DNA from: CATQHS01 sp965203375
Lineage (GTDB): Bacteria; Actinomycetota; Acidimicrobiia; Acidimicrobiales; Aldehydirespiratoraceae
NCBI GenBank assembly: GCA_965203375.1
Contig: OZ241886.1
Coordinates: 3,100,001 to 3,164,000 of the forward strand
Reading direction: 5' to 3'
DNA length: 64,000 nt
A model generated the notes under the pieces. The model did no database searches. It saw nothing but the letters and a program-made list of their open reading frames with translations, and was not told the origin of the DNA. A program made the translations under genes and the position numbers. Positions within the stretch are counted from its first letter, which is position 1. The number at the start of each line of letters is the position of its first letter. This document shows, piece by piece, positions 58,249-64,000 of this stretch.

Positions 58249-59598
58249 GTGACCGCCGCGGACTGGTCGCCGGAGTCCTGGCGGGCCAGGCCGGCCCTCC
58301 ACCAGCCGGCCTGGCCCGATCCGGCCGAGCGCGACCAGGTGACCAAGGCCCTGCGCGACCTGCCGCCGCTGGTGTTCGCCGGCGAAGCCCGGTCGCTGAC
58401 CGAGCACCTGGGCCGGGTGGCAGCCGGGGAGGCCATCGTGCTGCAGGCCGGCGACTGCGCCGAGTCCTTCGACTCCTCGGCCGACTCCATACGGGACCGG
58501 CTGCGGGTGATCCTGCAGATGGCCATCGTGCTGACCTACTCGGGCGGCATGCCGGTGGTGAAAGTGGGCCGGATCGCCGGGCAGTTCGCCAAGCCCCGCT
58601 CCAGCCCCACCGAGACGGTGGGCGGCACCGAGCTGCCGTCGTTCTTGGGCCACATGGTCAACGACATCGGCTTCACCGACGCCGAGCGGGCCCACGACCC
58701 GGGCCGGCTGCTGACCGCCTACCACCGGGCCGCGTCCACGCTGAACCTGCTGCGGGCCTTCACCCGGGGCGGCTACGCCGACCTGGCCCGGGTGTCGAGC
58801 TGGAACCGGGAGTTCGTGGCCTCCAGCCCGGCCGACCAGCGCTACCGGGCCATGGCCGACGAGATCGACCGGGCCCTGCGGTTCATGACCGCCTGCGGCA
58901 TCACCGGCGCGGTGGCGCCCCAGATCCAAGAGGTGGAGCTGTTCACCAGCCACGAGGCGCTGGTGCTCGACTACGAGGAGGCCCTGACCCGCCAGGACTC
59001 CCTCACCGGCCAGTGGTACGACTGCTCGGCCCACATGCTGTGGATCGGCGAGCGCACCCGCCAGCTCGACGGGGCCCACGTCGAGTTCCTCCGGGGCGTG
59101 CTCAACCCGCTGGGGTGCAAGATCGGCCCCACCGCCACCGTCGAAGAGGTGCTCGGGATCTGCGGGGCCCTCAACCCCGACCGCATCCCCGGCAGGCTCA
59201 CCCTCATTACCCGGCTGGGGGCCGGCCGGGTGGCCGACCTGCTGCCGCCGCTGCTAGCCGCGGTGCGCGACGAGGGCCACGCCGTGGCCTGGGTGTGCGA
59301 CCCGATGCACGGCAACACCTACACGTCGGCCACCGGCCGCAAGACCCGCCACTTCGACGACGTGGTCACCGAGATCGCCGGCTTCTTCGCCGCCCACGAG
59401 CAGGTCGGGACCTGGCCCGGAGGCGTCCACGTCGAGCTGACCGGCGACGCCGTCACCGAGTGCCTCGGCGGCTCCGACGAAATCGGCGACGACGACCTGG
59501 ACCAAGCTTACGAAACCATGTGCGACCCCCGCCTAAACGGCCGCCAGTCCGTAGACCTGGCCTTCCGAGTAGCCGAACTCCTCCAATCCCGCCGCTAA
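58249..59598 (+). CDS. aroG: Class II 3-deoxy-7-phosphoheptulonate (DAHP) synthase
   Basis: A 449-residue plant/actinobacterial-type DAHP synthase, the first step of aromatic amino acid synthesis from PEP and erythrose 4-phosphate. Signature stretches are QAGDCAESFD, VVKVGRIAGQFAKPRSSPTE, SAHMLWIGERTRQLDGAHVE, NPLGCKIGPTAT, CDPMHGNTY and the late VHVELTGDAVTECLGG. Length is normal. GTG 58249 is 10 bp after the sigma gene, so cotranscription is likely. A strong hairpin follows at 59681-59725. Confidence 0.96.
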   Translation: MTAADWSPESWRARPALHQPAWPDPAERDQVTKALRDLPPLVFAGEARSLTEHLGRVAAGEAIVLQAGDCAESFDSSADSIRDRLRVILQMAIVLTYSGGMPVVKVGRIAGQFAKPRSSPTETVGGTELPSFLGHMVNDIGFTDAERAHDPGRLLTAYHRAASTLNLLRAFTRGGYADLARVSSWNREFVASSPADQRYRAMADEIDRALRFMTACGITGAVAPQIQEVELFTSHEALVLDYEEALTRQDSLTGQWYDCSAHMLWIGERTRQLDGAHVEFLRGVLNPLGCKIGPTATVEEVLGICGALNPDRIPGRLTLITRLGAGRVADLLPPLLAAVRDEGHAVAWVCDPMHGNTYTSATGRKTRHFDDVVTEIAGFFAAHEQVGTWPGGVHVELTGDAVTECLGGSDEIGDDDLDQAYETMCDPRLNGRQSVDLAFRVAELLQSRR

Positions 59599-59680
59599 TC
59601 AACCCCCCATAGCGGCCAGCACCGTGACCAAGCGCCGACAGCAAGGCCGGTTGGTGCCAGCCAGCAAGGCCGGTGGGTGG

Positions 59681-59725
59681 CACGGGGGCAAGGTTTTGCC
59701 GCTCCGCGGCAAAACCGCGCCCGTG
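59681..59725. terminator. Bidirectional hairpin between convergent genes
   Basis: GGTTTTGCCG (59692-59701) and CGGCAAAACC (59707-59716) form a perfect 10-bp stem with a CTCCG loop. The flanks CACGGG/CCCGTG extend the pairing to 59681-59725. It lies between the DAHP synthase gene and the convergent VWA gene, and the T4/A4 runs are inside the stem. Confidence 0.7.
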
Positions 59726-59770
59726 ACAGGACCCGCCGGCCGGACAAGCCAACAGGTCAAGCCAACCAGA

Positions 59771-61231
59771 TCAAGCCAAGTGATCGACGAAAGCCTCTAA
59801 CTGGCGCAGGTTCCGAACCTCGAACACGCCGTCGCAGTAACCGGCGTACTGGCCCACGATCGAATCGCCGGTGTCCCAGTAGCTGCGGGGCTCGGGGTTG
59901 AGCCAGAACACCTGGCGGGCCTTGTCCCCGATGGCCTTGACGATCCAGCTCTCGGCCGCGTGGTAGTTGTTGCGGGCGTCGCCCAGGATCATCACCGTGG
60001 TCCGGGGGCCGATGTCGTCGCCGTAGCCGTCCCAGAACACCCCCAGGGCATGGCCGTAGTCGGAGTGGCCGTCCACCCACACCACGTCGGCCTCAGTGTT
60101 GACCCGATGCACGGCCTCGCCCACGTCCTCGACCCCCTCGAAGAAGCGGGTCACCTCGTCGAGCCCGTCGATGAAGGCGAAGGACCGGACCTTGGAGAAC
60201 TGGCTGGATATGGCGTAGACGAGCTGCAGCGTGAACCGGGCGAAGGCGGCCACCGAGCCCGACACGTCGGCCACCACCATGATCTCGGGCTTGTGGGGGC
60301 GGGGGTGGCGGAACTTCGGCTCGGCCGGCACCCCCCCGTAGGACAGCGAGTGGCGCACGGTGGAGCGGAAGTCCAGCGGCCCCCGGCGGCGGTGGCGGCG
60401 CTTGCGGGCCAGGCGCACCGCCAGCTTGCGGGTGAGGGGTCCGATGGCCTTGCGCAGGTCGACCATCTCCTCCCGGGAGGCGTGCATGAAGTCCACGTCT
60501 TCGGGCAGGGGCTTGCGCAGCGTGCGGGCCATGGCCTCCACCCCCCGGTCGGCCACCAGGCGGCGGCGGATCTCGGCCTCGATCTCCTTCTTGAGCCGCT
60601 CGATCCGGTGCTCGTACTCGTCTCGGCGCAGCCGCTGCTCCAACGGCGCCGAGGCCGACCCGGAGTCGTCCTGGGGCTGGCGCAGCAGGCGCTCCAGCAC
60701 CCCGTCGAGGTCGAGGTTGCGCAGCGTGCGGTACAGGTAGTAGGTGCCGCCCACCGGCCGGCCCGGCTCCATCCCCCCGTAGCGGCGCACCGCCTGGCGG
60801 GCCGCGGCCCGCATCATGGCCCCGTCGCCCGCCATCAGGGCCCGGTACAGCATCTCGGCCAGGTCCTCGGGGGACAGGGCGTCGCCCGCGCCGCTGCTGC
60901 CGCCGCCCGGCCCGTCGAGCGGGCCCTCGCCGTCGTCGCCAACGTCGTCGGGGGCGTCGAGGGCGTACTCGGGGCCCCTCAGGGAGAAGTAGACCTCGAA
61001 CACCGTCTCGAACGCCCGCCGGTGCGACTGGTTCTTCACCAGGGTGGCGGCCAGCGCGTGCTTGAAGGCCTCCCGGTCCTCGATGGGCACGTGCTTGACC
61101 GCCTCCACCGCGTCGAGGCTCTCGGTGAGGCTGGCCGGGAGGCCGGCCGCCCTCAGCTCGGCCATGAAGCCGTTGAGCAGCCCCAGCAGCCGGTCCCCCG
61201 CGCCTGCGTGGACGGCGGCCGGCGCGGTCAC
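59771..61231 (-). CDS. VWA-domain CoxE-like protein (MoxR partner)
   Basis: A 486-residue protein. The N-terminal helical part (FMAELRAAGLPASLTESLDA, MLYRALMAGDGAMMRAAARQ, RLVADRGVEAMARTLRKPL) is followed by a C-terminal von Willebrand A domain with MIDAS residues in VVADVSGSV and a second Asp in MILGDARNNY. VWA/CoxE proteins act with MoxR AAA ATPases as chaperone pairs for metal insertion or complex assembly. GTG 61231 overlaps the moxR stop by 4 bp. The client protein is unknown; no cox or xanthine-dehydrogenase genes are next to it. Confidence 0.88.
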   Translation of the reverse strand: MTAPAAVHAGAGDRLLGLLNGFMAELRAAGLPASLTESLDAVEAVKHVPIEDREAFKHALAATLVKNQSHRRAFETVFEVYFSLRGPEYALDAPDDVGDDGEGPLDGPGGGSSGAGDALSPEDLAEMLYRALMAGDGAMMRAAARQAVRRYGGMEPGRPVGGTYYLYRTLRNLDLDGVLERLLRQPQDDSGSASAPLEQRLRRDEYEHRIERLKKEIEAEIRRRLVADRGVEAMARTLRKPLPEDVDFMHASREEMVDLRKAIGPLTRKLAVRLARKRRHRRRGPLDFRSTVRHSLSYGGVPAEPKFRHPRPHKPEIMVVADVSGSVAAFARFTLQLVYAISSQFSKVRSFAFIDGLDEVTRFFEGVEDVGEAVHRVNTEADVVWVDGHSDYGHALGVFWDGYGDDIGPRTTVMILGDARNNYHAAESWIVKAIGDKARQVFWLNPEPRSYWDTGDSIVGQYAGYCDGVFEVRNLRQLEAFVDHLA

Positions 61232-62160
61232 GGGGCGGGGTCGGCCAGCCCGTCGGCGGAGGTCAGCTCCTTGGCCGCCTTGGCGATGTCGCTTTGGTAC
61301 TTCAGCAGGATGTTGGCGGTTCGGGCGGCCAGCTCGGCGTCGACGGCCTCGGCCCCGAGCAGCACCAGGGTCCGGGCCCAGTCGAGGGTCTCCGACACCG
61401 ACGGCGACTTCTTCAGGTCGAGCCGGCGGATGGAGCGCACCACCCTGGCCACCTGATCGGCCAGGCTCTTGGTGATGCCGGGCACCTTGGTGAGCACGAT
61501 CTGCTTCTCGCGCTCGGTGTCGGGATAGTCGATGTGCAAATACAGGCAGCGGCGCTTGAGGGCCTCGCTCAGCTCCCTGGTGCTGTTGGAGGTCAAGAAC
61601 ACCAGCGGCACCTGGTTGGCCTCCAGCGTGCCCAGCTCGGGGATCGACACCTGATAGTCGCTGAGCAGCTCCAGCAGCAGGGCCTCCGTCTCCACCTCCA
61701 CCCGGTCCACCTCGTCGATGAGCAGCACCACCGGGTCGGTGGCCCGGATGGCCTCCAGCAGCGGCCGGGTCAGGAGGAACTCGTCGGAGAAGATGTCGTC
61801 GGAGATGCCGTCCCAGGACCGCTCCGAGCCCCGCTCGGCCTGGATGCGCAGAAGCTGCTTCTTGTAGTTCCACTCGTACAGGGCCTTGGCCTCGTCCAGG
61901 CCCTCGTAGCACTGCAGGCGGATCAGGCGGCTGCCGGTGGCCTCGGCCACGCTCTTGGCGAGCTGGGTCTTGCCGGTGCCGGCCGGCCCCTCCACCAGCA
62001 CCGGCTTCTCGAGTCGGTCAGCCAGATACACCACCCCGGCGATGGCCTCGTCGGAGAGGTAGTCGACGGCGGTCAGCCCGTCTCGGACGGCGGCCGCGTC
62101 GGCGAACCGGGGCGGCCGCTCAGCGGCGCTCGCCCGGGCGTCGGTCACAGACTCGGCCAC
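61228..62160 (-). CDS. MoxR-family AAA+ ATPase
   Basis: A 310-residue MoxR ATPase: Walker A GPAGTGKTQLAK, Walker B VVLLIDEVDR, sensor 1 FLTSNSTRELSEAL and an arginine-finger region LKRRCLYLHIDYPD; the C-terminal lid has LKKSPSVSETLDWARTL. It would remodel a target together with the VWA protein encoded directly downstream. GTG or ATG start near 62160; proA lies 49 bp upstream. Confidence 0.93.
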   Translation of the reverse strand: MAESVTDARASAAERPPRFADAAAVRDGLTAVDYLSDEAIAGVVYLADRLEKPVLVEGPAGTGKTQLAKSVAEATGSRLIRLQCYEGLDEAKALYEWNYKKQLLRIQAERGSERSWDGISDDIFSDEFLLTRPLLEAIRATDPVVLLIDEVDRVEVETEALLLELLSDYQVSIPELGTLEANQVPLVFLTSNSTRELSEALKRRCLYLHIDYPDTEREKQIVLTKVPGITKSLADQVARVVRSIRRLDLKKSPSVSETLDWARTLVLLGAEAVDAELAARTANILLKYQSDIAKAAKELTSADGLADPAP

Positions 62161-62209
62161 GCAGCGCCGCGTCGGCGGGCGGGGGGCGGCATGTTCCGGC
62201 AGCGGCGGG

Positions 62210-63466
62210 TCAGCCGCGGAGCTGGCCGTCGCCGCGCACCACGAACTTCAGGGTGGTGAGCTGCTCCAGCCCCAGCGGCCCCCGGGCGTGCAGCTTCTGG
62301 GTGCTGATGCCGATCTCGGCCCCGAACCCGAACTCCTCGCCGTCCACGAAGCGCGACGAGGCGTTGACCAGCACCGCGGCCGCGTCCACCTCCCGGGCGA
62401 ACTGCTCGGCCGCGGCCAGGTCACCGGTGACGATCACCTCGGAGTGGCCGGTGCCGGTGGCGTTGATGTGGCCGATGGCCTCGCCCAGCGAGTCGACCAC
62501 CTTCACCGACATCTTCAGGTCCAGGTACTCGGTGGCGTAGTCGGCCTCGGCGGCCTCGCCCATCGACGGGACCAGGGCCCGGGCCCGCTCGTCGCCGACC
62601 AGCTCCACCCCGTCGAGGGCGGCCGCCGCCGCGGGCACGAAGTCGGCGGCCACCGACGAGTGGACCACCAGCGACTCCAGGGCGTTGCACACCGAGGGCC
62701 GCTGGGTCTTGCCGTTCACCACGATGCCCAGGGCCATGTCGAGATCCGCGGCCGCGTCCACGTAGGCGTGGCAGTTGCCGGCGCCGTCGATGACGTAGGG
62801 CACGGTGGCGTTGTCGAGCACGGACTGGATGAGCGACGGGCCGCCCCTGGGGATCAGGCAGTCGATGAAGTCGGGCTGGCGCATGAACTCCACCGCCGCC
62901 GCCCGGGACGGGTCCTCCACCAGCACCACCCCGTCGGGGGGCAGGCCCGCCTTGTCCAAGCCGTCGCGCATCACCGCGGCGATGGCCCGGTTGGACTCCA
63001 TGGCCGACGACGACCCCCGCAGGAAGGCGGCGTTGCCCGACTTGAGGCACAGGCCGGCCGCGTCGGAGGTGACGTTGGGGCGGCTCTCGTAGATGACGGC
63101 CACCACCCCCAGCGGGGCCCGCACCCGCTCGATGCGCAGCCCGTTGGGGCGCACCCAGCCGTCGGCCACCTCGCCCACGGGGTCGGGCCAGGCCGCCACC
63201 TGAGTCAGCCCGCCAGCCATGGCCTCGATGCGGGCCGGCGAGAGGCGGAGGCGGTCGATGAGGTGGGCCGGGACTCCCTCGTCGCCGGCCCGGGCGGTGT
63301 CGGCGGCGTTGGCCTCGCAGATCTGGTCGGTTCGGGCCACCAGCAGGTCGGCGGCGGCGGTGAGGGCGTCGTTGCGGGCCGGGGTGGGGGCCACGCCCAC
63401 CAGCCGGGAGGCGGCCTTGGCCCGGGCGGCCAGCTCCGGCACCGGGGTGACGGTTGCGGCGTTCAC
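62210..63466 (-). CDS. proA: Gamma-glutamyl phosphate reductase
   Basis: A 418-residue ProA, the second enzyme of proline synthesis from glutamate. It has the family stretches GVVAVIYESRPNVTSDAAGL, KSGNAAFLRGSS, the catalytic Cys in GKTQRPSVCNALE and GTGHSEVIVTGD with the final HARGPLGLEQLTTLKFVV. GTG 63466 fits the normal start; a longer upstream frame is just GC-rich spacer. No proB is adjacent in the window. Confidence 0.95.
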   Translation of the reverse strand: MNAATVTPVPELAARAKAASRLVGVAPTPARNDALTAAADLLVARTDQICEANAADTARAGDEGVPAHLIDRLRLSPARIEAMAGGLTQVAAWPDPVGEVADGWVRPNGLRIERVRAPLGVVAVIYESRPNVTSDAAGLCLKSGNAAFLRGSSSAMESNRAIAAVMRDGLDKAGLPPDGVVLVEDPSRAAAVEFMRQPDFIDCLIPRGGPSLIQSVLDNATVPYVIDGAGNCHAYVDAAADLDMALGIVVNGKTQRPSVCNALESLVVHSSVAADFVPAAAAALDGVELVGDERARALVPSMGEAAEADYATEYLDLKMSVKVVDSLGEAIGHINATGTGHSEVIVTGDLAAAEQFAREVDAAAVLVNASSRFVDGEEFGFGAEIGISTQKLHARGPLGLEQLTTLKFVVRGDGQLRG

Positions 63467-63756
63467 GGGGGCCAGGCTACCGGCTCTCGATCCTGGCCCG
63501 GCCAGGGCGGGCGGCGGCCGGGTCCGGCGGTAGGCGGTTCCCCGGCCCGCTCCCGATCCAGGCGGCGGCACGGCGGGCGGCGGCCGGTTCCCGCGGCGGG
63601 CGGTCGGGCGGCGGGCGGTCGGGCGGCGGGCGGTCGGGCGGCGGGGGTTCCCCGGCCGGGCCAGGCCGACCGTTCCCCGGTCGGGCTGGGCGGGCGGGGT
63701 AGCCTGCGGTCGGTTCCGTCCGCTCGACGCGACGGAGAGGATCGAGCCCGACCGAC
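63467..63756. other. Divergent spacer with short GC-rich tandem repeats
   Basis: This 290-bp gap between proA and murJ holds a simple tandem repeat at about 63590-63650 (three to four copies of gggcggcgggcggtc, 15 bp). Nothing else stands out except a possible weak promoter before murJ. Confidence 0.7.
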
Positions 63757-64000
63757 GTGAACGCCGATCAGCCCCGCCCGGCGTCGGGCTCCGGCGCGGT
63801 AGCCGCCGGCATCCTCGCGAGCCGGGCGGCCGGGCTGGTGCGGGAGATGTTCGCCTCCCGGCTGCTGGGCAACACCGGCGCGGCCGACGCCTTCGCGGTG
63901 GCGGTGCGCATCCCCAACCTGCTCCAGAACCTGCTGGGCGAGGGGGTGCTGTCGGCCTCGCTGGTGCCGGTGTACAGCAGGCTGCTGGGCTCCGGCGACG
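63757..64000 (+). CDS. murJ: Lipid II flippase MurJ, N-terminal part (cut by window edge)
   Basis: The first 81 codons of a MurJ/MVF-family protein, which flips lipid II across the membrane for peptidoglycan synthesis. The segment ASRAAGLVREMFASRLLGNT, then GAADAFAVAVRIPNLLQNLL and GEGVLSASLVPVYSRLL, is diagnostic. GTG 63757 is the likely start. The rest lies beyond the right edge. Confidence 0.9.
   Translation, partial: MNADQPRPASGSGAVAAGILASRAAGLVREMFASRLLGNTGAADAFAVAVRIPNLLQNLLGEGVLSASLVPVYSRLLGSGD

Noticed and set aside
63467..63571. N-terminal extension of ProA to an upstream start
   Set aside because: The extra residues are Arg/Pro/Ala-rich spacer translation; the conserved ProA start begins at 63466.

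Overview
The window looks like a chromosome segment from a high-GC actinobacterium, most likely an acidimicrobial lineage. This is an inference from several things: a class II DAHP synthase, a PAC2-family protein, a DUF222/HNH gene, the order dnaJ-hrcA-lepA-rpsT-holA-comEC-comEA, the LytR_C gene between rsfS and nadD, and an S-layer-homology protein of the kind common in that class. No 16S gene is present, so the placement rests on gene content only.

Layout. 1-2084: start of a PEP synthase and a histidine phosphatase. 2265-6784: a catechol meta-cleavage locus with two extradiol dioxygenases, a HAD hydrolase, a 2-oxopent-4-enoate hydratase-like enzyme and an IclR regulator; the same imperfect palindrome lies in both divergent spacers. 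6785-9960: an accessory patch with toxin-antitoxin-like genes caught between two copies of the IclR 3' end, a low-GC stretch with a lipoprotein and a frameshifted methyltransferase, an orphan antitoxin and tRNA-Pro. 10085-19450: DUF222/HNH protein, SpoIIE-type phosphatase, Der GTPase, DUF512 radical-SAM protein, and a pseudokinase plus LysM membrane protein. 19475-31349: housekeeping block (rsmE, dnaJ, hrcA, lepA, rpsT, holA, comEC, comEA, thioredoxin/TPR, PAC2), interrupted by an Abi-like HEPN gene between comEC and holA.

31383-39267 is the most disturbed part. A low-GC two-gene insert lies between two identical tRNA-Ala(GGC) genes. It is followed by a 5'-clipped aldolase, a primase fragment, two very GC-rich mosaic repeat arrays (about 0.65 and 2 kb) on either side of a leucine-rich-repeat/S-layer-homology surface protein, and the tail of an IS481-type transposase.

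39264-54495 is a single leftward catabolic operon of about 15 kb. It has a LacI regulator with a promoter and candidate operator, HisD-like dehydrogenase, SDR, bicupin protein, alpha/beta hydrolase, complete ABC importer, MetE-like protein, three full SnoaL-like proteins plus one remnant, and an RraA-like protein. Many genes overlap by 4 bp. I cannot name its substrate and consider it the best candidate for an undescribed pathway.

54737-64000 returns to housekeeping: rsfS, an LCP/LytR_C-like protein, nadD, a sigma-70 factor, class II DAHP synthase, a VWA/MoxR pair, proA and the start of murJ.

A pattern across the window is that many spacers consist of decayed tandem copies of the end of a neighbouring gene, often including its stop codon, with periods from about 30 to 77 bp. 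The two large mosaic arrays may be an extreme form of the same process.
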